Both the position numbers and the translations under genes were made by a program. 41,186 nt of DNA from Burkholderiales bacterium. GTDB lineage: Bacteria > Pseudomonadota > Gammaproteobacteria > Burkholderiales > Burkholderiaceae_D. The DNA is taken from contig CANGAW010000023.1 of NCBI GenBank assembly GCA_947451925.1, positions 1 to 41,186 of the forward strand, written 5' to 3'. Below the pieces are notes generated by a model that was not told the DNA's origin, made no database searches, and saw only the letters and a list, made by a program, of their open reading frames with translations. Position 1 is the stretch's first letter. Every line of letters starts with the position of its first letter. This document shows, piece after piece, positions 29,706-39,066 of this stretch.

Positions 29706-30890
29706 ATGAGCCAGCACAGCACACCATTTTCCTGGGCCGATCCCTTTCTTCTTGAGCATCAGCTCAGCAATGACGAGCGCGCCGTGCGCGATGCTGCGCA
29801 TGCGTATTGCCAGGAGCGGCTGGCGCCGCGCGTGACCGAAGCTTTTCGCCATGAAAAAACCGATGTGGCCATTTTTCGCGAAATGGGCGCGCTGGGTTTG
29901 CTGGGCCCGACCATTCCTGAAACCTATGGTGGCGCAGGTCTCAGTTATGTTTGTTATGGACTCGTTGCGCGCGAAGTCGAACGGGTTGACTCGGGTTACC
30001 GCTCGATGATGAGCGTGCAGAGTTCTCTGGTGATGCTGCCGATTCATGAATTTGGTACCGAAGCACAAAAGCAAAAATATCTCCCCAAGCTGGCCAGCGG
30101 TGAATGGATAGGCTGTTTTGGTCTGACCGAACCTGACCATGGTTCTGACCCCGGCAGCATGGTTACCCGGGCCAGAAAAGTCGCCGGTGGTTATGCGATT
30201 TCGGGCGCCAAAATGTGGATCAGTAATAGCCCGATTGCCGATGTGTTTGTGGTTTGGGCCAAGGACGATGAGGGTGCGATTCGTGGTTTTGTATTGGAAA
30301 AAGGCTGGCAGGGATTAAGCGCTCCGGCGATCCACAGCAAAGTCGGTCTGCGCGCTTCCATCACCGGTGAGATCGTGATGGACAATGTGTTCTGTCCTGA
30401 CGAAAACGCATTCCCAAGCGTGCGTGGCCTTAAAGGCCCGTTCACCTGTTTGAACAGTGCCCGCTACGGTATCGCCTGGGGCGCACTGGGCGCAGCAGAA
30501 GATTGTTTTCATCGCGCCCGTCAATACACGATGGAGCGCAAACAATTCGGTCGGCCGCTGGCAGCGAACCAGCTGATTCAAAAGAAGCTGGCTGACATGC
30601 TGACCGATATCAGCCTGGGCTTGCAGGGCTGTCTGCGTCTGGGCCGGATGAAAGACGAGGGCACGGATTCGGTCGAGATCACTTCCATTTTGAAGCGCAA
30701 TAGCTGCGGCAAGGCTTTGGACATAGCACGCATGGCGCGCGACATGATGGGTGGTAACGGCATCAGTGACGAGTTTGGCGTAGCCCGTCATCTGGTGAAT
30801 CTGGAAGTGGTCAACACCTATGAAGGCACGCATGATATTCATGCGCTAATTCTGGGGCGGGCCATTACCGGGATTCAGGCGTTCACCTGA
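29706..30890 (+). CDS. gcdH: Glutaryl-CoA dehydrogenase
   Basis: A 394-residue acyl-CoA dehydrogenase of the glutaryl-CoA branch. It oxidatively decarboxylates glutaryl-CoA to crotonyl-CoA in lysine, tryptophan and aromatic-acid breakdown, passing electrons to ETF. Features: [18 protein letters not shown] at the N-terminus, FAD-binding [16 protein letters not shown] and [33 protein letters not shown], and the C-terminal [20 protein letters not shown], in which Glu of YEGTHD is the catalytic base. The SD is weak. It stands alone, divergent from the SYLF gene, with a REP-pair element after its stop. Confidence 0.92.
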   Translation: MSQHSTPFSWADPFLLEHQLSNDERAVRDAAHAYCQERLAPRVTEAFRHEKTDVAIFREMGALGLLGPTIPETYGGAGLSYVCYGLVAREVERVDSGYRSMMSVQSSLVMLPIHEFGTEAQKQKYLPKLASGEWIGCFGLTEPDHGSDPGSMVTRARKVAGGYAISGAKMWISNSPIADVFVVWAKDDEGAIRGFVLEKGWQGLSAPAIHSKVGLRASITGEIVMDNVFCPDENAFPSVRGLKGPFTCLNSARYGIAWGALGAAEDCFHRARQYTMERKQFGRPLAANQLIQKKLADMLTDISLGLQGCLRLGRMKDEGTDSVEITSILKRNSCGKALDIARMARDMMGGNGISDEFGVARHLVNLEVVNTYEGTHDIHALILGRAITGIQAFT

Positions 30891-30918
30891 ATCTTCCCCT
30901 CGCCTGATGCGGGTTAGT

Positions 30919-31070
30919 TAAGGAAATAACTTTCCATTTGCAGTCAACGCCGCTGGGTCCCGATTTTCATCGGGACGACGTTAGTGGTTGAGGCGAATTC
31001 CAATTACCTACCGTCATCCCGGCGCAGGCCGGGATCCAGTGTCTTGCATTGCAAACGAAAAAATTTCCCC
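30919..31070. repeat. Inverted REP-pair element, copy 2
   Basis: Hairpins GTCCCGAT/TTTC/ATCGGGAC (30957-30976) and ATCCCGGC/GCAG/GCCGGGAT (31016-31035) face each other across about 40 bp. The outer arms are also inverted copies: GGAAA and TTTGCA on the left mirror TGCAAA and TTTCC on the right. Both hairpins and the flanks match the copy at 5901-6045, while the central spacer differs. It lies between convergent genes (gcdH and the nitronate monooxygenase-like gene), where it could also end transcription from both sides. Confidence 0.8.
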
Positions 31071-31078
31071 TTATCTGA

Positions 31079-32011
31079 CTAAAATTGACTGCCGGCGGCC
31101 AGTGCTCCCAGGCGTTTGCTAATTGCAAAAAATTCGGCCACCGTCTCATCAATAATTTGCTGCACCGGCTTGACCGCATGCACCAGTCCTGATGATTGTC
31201 CGGCCAGTGCCGGTGCGGCATTCATGTCGCCGCCGAAGTACACATCCAGAATACCGTTGAAGGTGTCAGGCGTCATCACGCCAGCCTCGTGAATGGTTTG
31301 CGTAAAGGGTGTTTTCAGCGCCCGGATGCAGGGTGTCGATCTGGTGTTGAGCATCCAGGTGCCGGTGGCGCTGGCTTCTACAATGGCTTCTTTGTAGTTG
31401 GCATGCACGGGACTCTCGGCGCTGGCGACAAAACGGGTGCCCATTTGTATTGCCTCGGCGCCCAGCGCAAAAGCCGCAGCCATGCCGCGACCATCAATGA
31501 TGCCGCCAGCGGCAATCAGCGGCACATCGACTTTTTCGCGAATCGCCTGCAACAGCACCAGTGTGCTGACTTCTTCCGGATTCTTAAAACCACCACCTTC
31601 ACCGCCTTCCACCACCAATCCATCGACGCCTGCATCGACACATTTCAGCGCGGTATCGAGGGTGGGCACTGCGTGATAAACCACAATGCCGGCAGCCTTC
31701 AAGGGAGCAATAAATTTTGCCGGACTACCGGCCGAGGTCGTTACAAAACGAACCCCGGATTCGCAGACAAAACGCAGCATGGCGTCGTCTTTCAAAAAGC
31801 GGATAGGCAGATTAACGCCGAAGGGCAGACCGCTTTCGACCATGAGGGCGATTTCGCGCTGACAGTTGGCCGTTTCACCGGACGAGGTTTCAATGATGCC
31901 CAGACCACCGGCGCGGGAAACGGCTGAGGCTAAGGGGCTGCGGGCGATCCAGCCCATTGGCGCTTGCAAAATGGGATAACGTGCCCCGGTATGGGCGAGG
32001 ACTCGGTTCAT
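31079..32011 (-). CDS. Nitronate monooxygenase-family flavoprotein
   Basis: A 310-residue FMN-dependent TIM-barrel protein of the nitronate monooxygenase/2-nitropropane dioxygenase and FabK superfamily. Stretches: RYPILQAPMGWIARSPLASAV at the start (QAPMG marks the family), GLPFGVNLPIRF, VDGLVVEGGEGGGF, VPLIAAGGIIDGRGMAAAFALGAEAIQMGTRF (cited by its core AAGGIIDGRGMAAA) and FVASAESPVHANYK. AGGAG seven bases before ATG 32011 sets the start. True nitronate oxidation or another FMN chemistry such as enoyl reduction cannot be told apart here. It follows the reductase gene by 31 bp on the same strand. Confidence 0.85.
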   Translation of the reverse strand: MNRVLAHTGARYPILQAPMGWIARSPLASAVSRAGGLGIIETSSGETANCQREIALMVESGLPFGVNLPIRFLKDDAMLRFVCESGVRFVTTSAGSPAKFIAPLKAAGIVVYHAVPTLDTALKCVDAGVDGLVVEGGEGGGFKNPEEVSTLVLLQAIREKVDVPLIAAGGIIDGRGMAAAFALGAEAIQMGTRFVASAESPVHANYKEAIVEASATGTWMLNTRSTPCIRALKTPFTQTIHEAGVMTPDTFNGILDVYFGGDMNAAPALAGQSSGLVHAVKPVQQIIDETVAEFFAISKRLGALAAGSQF

Positions 32012-32042
32012 GCGGCGCTCCTGAAAAAACTTGTTGTTGTTA

Positions 32043-33263
32043 TTAATCTTCGACCCTAAAGCGTAGTCCGGCATAGCGTTGCAAGCGTGCGATCAAGGTC
32101 TGACCCATTGCCGCGCCGGGCGTCCATACGCCACCGGCGGTTCTGTCATGGTCCACATCATGCAGCAGGCACAAGGCGCTTTGCGCAATCATTTTTGCTG
32201 TGGAACCATAGCCGGGGTCCCGGTCTCCGCTGACGCAAACCTTGAGCATTTGCTGGCTCGCTGTCTGGCCAATAAACAGCACCTCGAAGCGGCCGCTTTC
32301 CCGTTTTTCCAGACTCGGCCCCTGGCCCGGTTTGGCCAAAACAAAGCGGCGCAACAGCCACCGGCTTGGTGCAAAGCGTAGTAGCAAGGCCTGTCTTTCT
32401 GTTTGCCGCTGCAATTTCTTTGCCCGCTTGCGGCCACGTTCGCCGTCGCCGCACAGCATCCTTTCGTCATAGCGGAAATCAGGGCCCCAGGGCTGTCCCA
32501 GCAGGGCATGGGTGCGGTGAATGTTCTTGGTGTTGATCGCGGCCATCATGAAGGGGCCGGTCCAGCTTTTGGCCAGCGGGTCGTAGGCAGCCAGCTCGCC
32601 GTCCGGCTGGGCCGGGCCTTGCAGCGCAGGCGTCAGTGCAAACGGGTTGTTCATCACCATTGCCTGCGACGGGTCACGGGCGATCAGTTCTACTGTGGTG
32701 AGTGCGCTGGCAATGGTGCCGCCAGAAATACCGCCTTTCATCACCCGCATGCGGCCATGGACTTGCGTTGCCGGTGTACTAAAACGCTGGCGCATTTCAT
32801 CCTGAAGAAACAGCACGCCCAGATCAAAGGGAATCGAATCAAAGCCGCATGAAAAGACAATTCTTGCACCGCTGGCGCGCGCAGGGCCTTGCAGTTGCGG
32901 GATCATGCTTGCCATCCAGGTTGGCTCACCGCACAGGTCAACATAATCGGTGCCGTTGGCAGCGCATGCGCTAATCAGTGTTTCGCCATACTGCTGATAA
33001 GGCCCGACTGTGGTGATCACCACCCGGGTTTGCTTGACCAGCGCGGCCATCGCTTGCGGGTTGGCTGCGTCGGCTTCAATCAGCGGAATGTGATCATCAA
33101 TGCCCAGTTCTGTGCAAACGGCCCGCAGTTTGGACAGGTTGCGTGCGGCCATGGCCCAGCGCAAGCCAGGCTCGCTATTGCGCAAGGTGTGCAGATATTG
33201 GGCCACAAGGCGTCCGGTAAAGCCGCTTGCGCCAAAGAGAATGAGGTCGAATGGTTTGGACAT
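32043..33263 (-). CDS. Saccharopine-dehydrogenase-like (trans-enoyl-reductase family) protein
   Basis: A 406-residue protein with an N-terminal Rossmann fold, FDLILFGASGFTGRLVAQYL, then VVITTVGPYQQYGETLISAC, NGTDYVDLCGEPTWM and GARIVFSCGFDSIPFDLGV. These match the family that includes mycobacterial trans-acting enoyl reductase Rv2953-like proteins and saccharopine-dehydrogenase-like oxidoreductases. NAD(P)-dependent reduction of a lipid-like substrate is the likely chemistry; lysine biosynthesis is unlikely. The C-terminus, SALCLLHDVDHDRTAGGVWTPG, is typical. ATG 33263 begins just before the Rossmann strand; a GTG at 33278 is possible. It starts 150 bp from the divergent asmA-like gene. Confidence 0.85.
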   Translation of the reverse strand: MSKPFDLILFGASGFTGRLVAQYLHTLRNSEPGLRWAMAARNLSKLRAVCTELGIDDHIPLIEADAANPQAMAALVKQTRVVITTVGPYQQYGETLISACAANGTDYVDLCGEPTWMASMIPQLQGPARASGARIVFSCGFDSIPFDLGVLFLQDEMRQRFSTPATQVHGRMRVMKGGISGGTIASALTTVELIARDPSQAMVMNNPFALTPALQGPAQPDGELAAYDPLAKSWTGPFMMAAINTKNIHRTHALLGQPWGPDFRYDERMLCGDGERGRKRAKKLQRQTERQALLLRFAPSRWLLRRFVLAKPGQGPSLEKRESGRFEVLFIGQTASQQMLKVCVSGDRDPGYGSTAKMIAQSALCLLHDVDHDRTAGGVWTPGAAMGQTLIARLQRYAGLRFRVED

Positions 33264-33412
33264 GCCGCATGATTGCACAGGTCGGGCACTGTTGCTTTCG
33301 CCGCAGACTTGCAGTCGGTGCGGCTTTGATTCGCCGGTGGCAGAGAGGGTATGATTTGTACAGGCGTCGGACTATCAATTTTTTCTTTGCGTGTCTCATC
33401 CAAAAAACATCC

Positions 33413-36400
33413 ATGCCATCACTGCCCACCTTGCTTACCTCAATTGGCCGCTCGCGCAAATCCATGCTCGCTGCCTTGTTTGCGCTTGGGCTTTTGCTGG
33501 TGGCGGTTTTTGGTGTGAACATCAATGCTGCGCCCTATCACGCCAGCATTGCCCGTCTGTTGTCGGACAAGCTGGGCAGGGCGGTCAGGCTGGATGGCAG
33601 CCTGATGCTGGAAATCAGTGCCCATCCTGCGCTGCTGATTCGTCAGGTGCGCATTGCGCAGCCGGCCGGATTTGGTGAGGCTGACTTTTTAAGCATAGGC
33701 GAATTGCGCGTGGCGCTGGATTTGCTGCCCCTGCTCAAAGGCCAGTTACAGATTGAACAGCTGGCTGGTAAGGACGTGCGGCTGTTATTGCAGCAGCATG
33801 CCGATGGACAAAGCAACTGGCAATTCGCCGCACCATCAACCAAGCCGGTTGTCGCTGAAGATAGTGGCGATTCAGCTTATCAGCGCACCGCAGCAGCACA
33901 CATCGATATTCAAAAAATAGCACTCAGCCGGCTGGCGATTGAATATCGCGGGGCCAACGGCAAGCCGCTTTTTTTTGCGCTGGACCAGTTCGATGCACTG
34001 GCACCGGCTGGCGGCGCGATGCGGGCCAGTGCGCGCGGCCGGGTTGAGCAAACGCTGCCCTACAAACTCAACATCGAAAGCGGCTCGCTGGCTGCGCTGT
34101 TGGCCGGTGATGCGGTCTGGCCTTTATCACTGCGGCTGGAATTTTTAGACAGCGTTTTTACCATCAACGGAGACTTGGGCAGTGCCAAAAACCAGCTGCG
34201 TTTTGGTTTGGGTACGCCTGATTTGGCAAAGTTTGGTCGTTTGCTGCAAATGGATTTGCCGGACGCGGGTGCGGCCGGTATTGCCGGTCAGGTCAGGTTC
34301 GCACCCGGGCGCATTGAAGTCAAAGACATCTTCGGTGTGCTGGGTCAGACCAGCTTGCAGGGTGCACTGGCGATTGACCTGAAAAGCCAGCGACCTCGCA
34401 TAAGCGGTGCTTTGCTGATGCCGACGCTGGATGTGCAGCCTTTTTTTGGCGAGGATGCAAAAGCAGAGCCGCCAGTTGATTTGCGCCAGTTGTATCAGAG
34501 CCTGGCCGGTGCCCGATTTGATTTGCAGTCGCTCAATGCTGTCGATATCGATCTTGAACTGAAGGTCGCGCAATGGTTAAGTCTGCCCGGCGCCATTAAA
34601 GATGCGGGCTTGCGACTGCAACTGGAGCACGGCAAGCTTGCGCTGCCCTTGCAGGCCAATATTGCCGGCGTCAATGTCAAAGGCAATATCAAAGCGGACG
34701 CCTCGCTGGCCTTGCCCACTTTCAGCATCGACTTTGCCGCCAGCCAGACCGATATTGGCGGGCTGGCGCAGTTGTTAACGGGTGTGGCAGGCATCGAAGG
34801 CCGGCTCGGGCATTTTCAACTCGGTCTGGCCGCAGCCGGCAACCGGGGGCAAGAGCTGATGCAGAATTTGTCCGTCAGGCTGATGCTCTCGGAGAGCAAA
34901 CTCAGCTACGGTCATGTCGAAGGTGGCAAGCCGGTCGCTTTTACGCTGGATCAGTTTGAGCTGGCGCTGCCGGCGCGCAAAGCCTTGCAAGGGCATTTGC
35001 GCGGCAGTCTGTTGGGCAGTCCGCTGGATGCGGTTTTGGCCGGTGGCGATCTGTTAAGCAGCATGGAAACCGGTAGCACACCCATCGAGTTCACCGCACA
35101 GAGCAGCGGCCTCACCGCCCGAATCGCCGGCACCTTGCAGAGCAAAGGTGAAGCCAGCCAGTCAGAACTGGTCTTTAGCCTGGGTGCGGCTAAGGCCGGT
35201 GATGTGGCCTCGTGGTTTGGCTTGCGGCGTGACGCCACCGCCGCGCTGGTGCTGGCGGGCAGTTTTAAGCAGCAAGGCTCGCAGTGGAAGGTGTCGAACC
35301 TGATCGGCCAGCTTGGTCGCAGCAGTATGTATGCCAATATTGACCGCAGCGAAAAGGCTGGCCGGCCTTATCTGACTGCGCTCGTTGATGTGGCCAATAT
35401 TGATGTGGCTGAACTGGAAGGCTTGCGCGCGCCGGTCAGCAATAAAAGCAAAAAGCTCAAACACAAAGGCGCGGCCAGTTTTGATATTCCGATTTTGCCG
35501 CAGCAATTGGTCTTGACCGACGCCGATGTGGAAACACGGGTAAGAAAAATAGAGGGCGCCAAACTGGAGATTCGCGACATTCGTTTCGACGCGAAAGTTC
35601 GTGACGGCTTTATGCAAACCTCGCCTTTTCATGCCACCCTTGCCGGCACCGCTTTTGACGGCGCGCTGATGCTGGATTTGCGCAACGACGCACCACGGGT
35701 TCAGCTCTGGGTCTCTGCCGAAGATGTCGATGCCGGCCGCATGTTGCAGCAACTCAAACTGGCCGATCAAATGGACGCCCGCTTAGTCCGCGTCAGTCTT
35801 TATCTGGATAGCCGCGCCAGTCGCTTGTCCGGCCTGATTGCCAATGCCCAGCTCAATGGGCAAATCAATGGTGGCAAGCTGATTTTGCGTGATAAAAATA
35901 CCGCTTCGGCGATGCACATCGTTCTTCATTCAGGGGTGTTGACGGCGGCACCGGGCGAAGCGGTCAAGCTTGAACTTGCTGCTGCAGTGGAATCGACGCC
36001 GGTTGCCATTACCCTGCGTAGCGCGCCGGCATCTGAATTGGTGAACCCGACTTTGCGGGTGCCCTTCAATCTGTCGGTTGAAGCTGCGCAAACGCAATTG
36101 AGTTTGTCCGGCACGCTGGAGCGCGACTTCGATGTGCCGGATATCGAGCTGGCGATGAAGCTGAACGGTTCGCGATTCGATAGTCTCAATGCGATGGCAC
36201 GCGTGGTCTTGCCGCCCTGGGGGCCGTGGTCGGCTGCCGGGCGTTTTCGCATGTCGGCCAAGGGGTACGAAGTCAGTCAGTTAAAGCTGCAAGTGGGTAG
36301 CAGTACGCTCAATGGGCAAGGCACGCTGGATACCCGCAGCGGCCGCGGCAAACTCGACGTGGCACTGACGGCACCGCTGATTCAACTTGATGATTTTCCC

Positions 36401-37369
36401 GGCGGTAGCTGGCTCAAAACCGAAGGCGGCGGCATGCCTGCCGATATCGCACTCGACCAGCAGGCTTTACGCAAAAAAGCCAGCGACACCAGCGACCAGG
36501 TGCAGGGCTTGCTGAGTCCGGCATTCTTGCGAACCTTGAACGCCAGCCTGAAAGTGGAGGTCGAACGGGTCATGTCCGGTCGCGACCAGCTGGGTAACGG
36601 CAGCTTGCTGGCGCACATCGACAAGGGGCGCGCCGAAATCGGCCCGGTCAAACTCAGCATGCCCGGTGGTACCGCCAACTGGTCGCTGGCATATGAACCG
36701 AATGAACGCGATGTGCTGGCCAATCTGAAAATGGATGTCGACCGTTTTGATTATGGCGTGCTGGCGCGCCGCATCAAGCCGCAATCCGAGATGGCCGGAC
36801 GCTTCAGTCTGCATCTGGATGTGGCCTCGCGTGCGCCGCGCTTGTCTGAAATTTTGCGTCATGGCAGCGGCCGCATAGACTTTGGCGTCTGGCCGCAAAA
36901 TATGCAGGCCGGTGTATTCGATATGTGGGCCGTCAATGTGCTGGTGGCCTTGCTGCCGACGCTGGACCCGAAGAACAATTCGACGGTCAATTGCGCAATC
37001 GGCCGCTTCGGTCTCAATGACGGCAAGCTGATTCAAAAACAACTGGTCATCGACACCACGCAAATGCGCGTGGCCGGCAACACGGCAGTGAATTTTGCCG
37101 ACGAAAAAATTCTGATGCGCTTGCAGCCGCAAGCCAAGACGGCACAATTTTTAAGCTTGTCGACGCCGATAGAAGTGCGCGGCAGTTTCAGTCATTTTTC
37201 TGTCGGGCCGAATGCGGGCGATGTGCTGGCCACCATCGGCAGACTGGCGACTTCGCTGATTTGGGTGCCGATCAAAAAGCTGTTTGAAGACAAGGTACCG
37301 GCGGACGGCAGTGACGTGTGCGTGTTGGGCAACGATACACAGACAGCGGCAGAGAAGAAAAATAAATAG
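33413..37369 (+). CDS. AsmA-family envelope protein
   Basis: A very long protein of 1318 residues. One N-terminal transmembrane helix (LAALFALGLLLVAVFGVNI, about residues 17-36) anchors it in the inner membrane. The AsmA N-terminal domain follows (GRAVRLDGSLMLEISAHPAL), then a long region of repeating beta-strands typical of bridge-like AsmA/TamB/YhdP lipid-transfer proteins, and an AsmA C-terminal domain (GSGRIDFGVWPQNMQAGVFD, MRVAGNTAVNFADEKILMR). It would sit in the periplasm and help move phospholipids or influence outer-membrane assembly. ATG 33413 is taken because the anchor follows at once; earlier starts add about 50 basic residues with no SD. Confidence 0.88.
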   Translation: MPSLPTLLTSIGRSRKSMLAALFALGLLLVAVFGVNINAAPYHASIARLLSDKLGRAVRLDGSLMLEISAHPALLIRQVRIAQPAGFGEADFLSIGELRVALDLLPLLKGQLQIEQLAGKDVRLLLQQHADGQSNWQFAAPSTKPVVAEDSGDSAYQRTAAAHIDIQKIALSRLAIEYRGANGKPLFFALDQFDALAPAGGAMRASARGRVEQTLPYKLNIESGSLAALLAGDAVWPLSLRLEFLDSVFTINGDLGSAKNQLRFGLGTPDLAKFGRLLQMDLPDAGAAGIAGQVRFAPGRIEVKDIFGVLGQTSLQGALAIDLKSQRPRISGALLMPTLDVQPFFGEDAKAEPPVDLRQLYQSLAGARFDLQSLNAVDIDLELKVAQWLSLPGAIKDAGLRLQLEHGKLALPLQANIAGVNVKGNIKADASLALPTFSIDFAASQTDIGGLAQLLTGVAGIEGRLGHFQLGLAAAGNRGQELMQNLSVRLMLSESKLSYGHVEGGKPVAFTLDQFELALPARKALQGHLRGSLLGSPLDAVLAGGDLLSSMETGSTPIEFTAQSSGLTARIAGTLQSKGEASQSELVFSLGAAKAGDVASWFGLRRDATAALVLAGSFKQQGSQWKVSNLIGQLGRSSMYANIDRSEKAGRPYLTALVDVANIDVAELEGLRAPVSNKSKKLKHKGAASFDIPILPQQLVLTDADVETRVRKIEGAKLEIRDIRFDAKVRDGFMQTSPFHATLAGTAFDGALMLDLRNDAPRVQLWVSAEDVDAGRMLQQLKLADQMDARLVRVSLYLDSRASRLSGLIANAQLNGQINGGKLILRDKNTASAMHIVLHSGVLTAAPGEAVKLELAAAVESTPVAITLRSAPASELVNPTLRVPFNLSVEAAQTQLSLSGTLERDFDVPDIELAMKLNGSRFDSLNAMARVVLPPWGPWSAAGRFRMSAKGYEVSQLKLQVGSSTLNGQGTLDTRSGRGKLDVALTAPLIQLDDFPGGSWLKTEGGGMPADIALDQQALRKKASDTSDQVQGLLSPAFLRTLNASLKVEVERVMSGRDQLGNGSLLAHIDKGRAEIGPVKLSMPGGTANWSLAYEPNERDVLANLKMDVDRFDYGVLARRIKPQSEMAGRFSLHLDVASRAPRLSEILRHGSGRIDFGVWPQNMQAGVFDMWAVNVLVALLPTLDPKNNSTVNCAIGRFGLNDGKLIQKQLVIDTTQMRVAGNTAVNFADEKILMRLQPQAKTAQFLSLSTPIEVRGSFSHFSVGPNAGDVLATIGRLATSLIWVPIKKLFEDKVPADGSDVCVLGNDTQTAAEKKNK

Positions 37370-37377
37370 TTAAAGAA

Positions 37378-39045
37378 TCATGCTGCTGCAATCGCAGCGG
37401 ACAAATCCGCAAAGACCCACTGCGCACCTACAAGTTGCACCAAACCAGCATGAGTGAGTTTATCGCTGACCCTTTGATTGGCACCCGCCAGCATCACCCG
37501 CACCCCGCGACGCTGCAAATCACGAATCGCCATTTCCAGCGCGCTGATGCCGGACATATCCATAAAGGGCACACGCTCCAGACTCAAAATCAGCACGCGC
37601 GGATCGGTATGGGTAAAGCCCAGCGTACGTTCAAAGTGTTCTACTGCACCGAAAAAAAACGGTCCGTCAATTCTGAATACCAAAACACCTGCGGGTAGCG
37701 CGCTTCTGTTCAGATCGGTAGCGTGCAGTTCAGTGACGTCGACGCTGGCGGCCATGCGCCGCAAAAATTGCAGCATTGCCAGTATCACGCCGATATTGAC
37801 GGCCACCACCAGATCGACGAACACGGTCAATACAAAGGTAACGAGCAAGATCACGACATCGGCAAGCGGTGCGCGGCGGATCAGGCTGATGGCGCGGCGC
37901 AGCTCGCTCATATTCCAGGCGACCACAAACAGGATGGCCGCCAGCGCCGCCAGCGGTACATAAACCGCCAGGGGCGCAGCCAGCACAATCACCAGCACTA
38001 ATGTGAGGACATGGACGATGCCGGCCAGCGGGCTATTGCCGCCATTGCGAATCGAGGTGGCGGTGCGGGCGATGGCACCGGTTGCCGCAAAGCCGCCAAA
38101 CAGCGGTGTGAGCAGGTTGGCGATGCCCTGACCGATCAGTTCCTGATTGGCGTTGTGGCGCGTGCCGCTCATGCCGTCAGCGACGACTGCCGAGAGCAGC
38201 GATTCAATCGCGCCCAGCATAGCAATGGCAAAGGCCGGACCGATGAGTTCAATCACATGCACCAGCGTTAAGTCAGGCCATTGCAGTGATGGCAGCCCGC
38301 GAGGAATCGCGCCAAAGACACTGCCTATGGTGGCAATGCCTTCGAGTGGGACAAAAAATTGAAACAGGCCGCTTGCCAGCAAGGCCAGCAGCGGCCCGGG
38401 GGCATGGCGCAGGCCCGGCAGACGTGACGCGAAAAGCGTGATCAATAATGCCGCGACTGCCATGAGGCTGGTGGGCAGGTGCAGGGCGGGCAGGCTTTGC
38501 AAAAGTTGCCACAGTTTTTGGTGGAAATGCAGACCCGCTGGTGCCGGCAGTCCAAAAAAATACGACCACTGGCCGACCCAGATGATGACGCCAATGCCGG
38601 CGGTAAAACCAACGATCACAGGCTCGGGAATAAATTTGATGATGGTGCCCAGGCGGGCTAAACCCAGCAGCAACAGCATCGCACCGGCCAGTAGCGTAGC
38701 GATCTGCAAACCGACAATGCCATGCTTGGCCGTGATGCCGGACAAGAGCACGATAAAAGCACCGGTCGGCCCCGCAATCTGCAAGCGGCTGCCACCAAAA
38801 ACAGACACGGCCAGCCCGGCCACAATTGCGGTGTAAATGCCTTGTTCCGGTTTGGCGCCGCTGGCAATGGCAACGGCCATCGCCAGCGGCAAGGCCACCA
38901 CGCCGACGGTAAGGCCCGCAATCAGGTTGCGTAGCCAGTGCCGGCGATGGAACAGTCCGGCTCTATGGGCTTCGAGGAGGGCAATCAATTGGGCGCAGGC
39001 AAAAAGCTCAGGATAGGCAAAAGGTATACCGCATTCAACGGCCAT
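37378..39045 (-). CDS. SulP-family anion transporter with STAS domain
   Basis: A 555-residue permease. After a short cytosolic N-terminus (RNLIAGLTVGVVALPLAMAV starts helix 1), 10-14 hydrophobic segments span residues about 40-430, with SulP-type motifs such as FGGSRLQIAGPTGAFIVLLS and FGGFAATGAIARTATSIRNGG. A C-terminal STAS domain (about 440-555) includes LILSLERVPFMDMSGISALE. Family members carry sulfate, bicarbonate or dicarboxylates; the sequence does not say which. It converges on the asmA-like gene with eight bases between stops. There is no clear SD at the ATG, so a downstream start is possible. Confidence 0.9.
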   Translation of the reverse strand: MAVECGIPFAYPELFACAQLIALLEAHRAGLFHRRHWLRNLIAGLTVGVVALPLAMAVAIASGAKPEQGIYTAIVAGLAVSVFGGSRLQIAGPTGAFIVLLSGITAKHGIVGLQIATLLAGAMLLLLGLARLGTIIKFIPEPVIVGFTAGIGVIIWVGQWSYFFGLPAPAGLHFHQKLWQLLQSLPALHLPTSLMAVAALLITLFASRLPGLRHAPGPLLALLASGLFQFFVPLEGIATIGSVFGAIPRGLPSLQWPDLTLVHVIELIGPAFAIAMLGAIESLLSAVVADGMSGTRHNANQELIGQGIANLLTPLFGGFAATGAIARTATSIRNGGNSPLAGIVHVLTLVLVIVLAAPLAVYVPLAALAAILFVVAWNMSELRRAISLIRRAPLADVVILLVTFVLTVFVDLVVAVNIGVILAMLQFLRRMAASVDVTELHATDLNRSALPAGVLVFRIDGPFFFGAVEHFERTLGFTHTDPRVLILSLERVPFMDMSGISALEMAIRDLQRRGVRVMLAGANQRVSDKLTHAGLVQLVGAQWVFADLSAAIAAA

Positions 39046-39066
39046 GCGCTGATTTTTTACCAGCCT

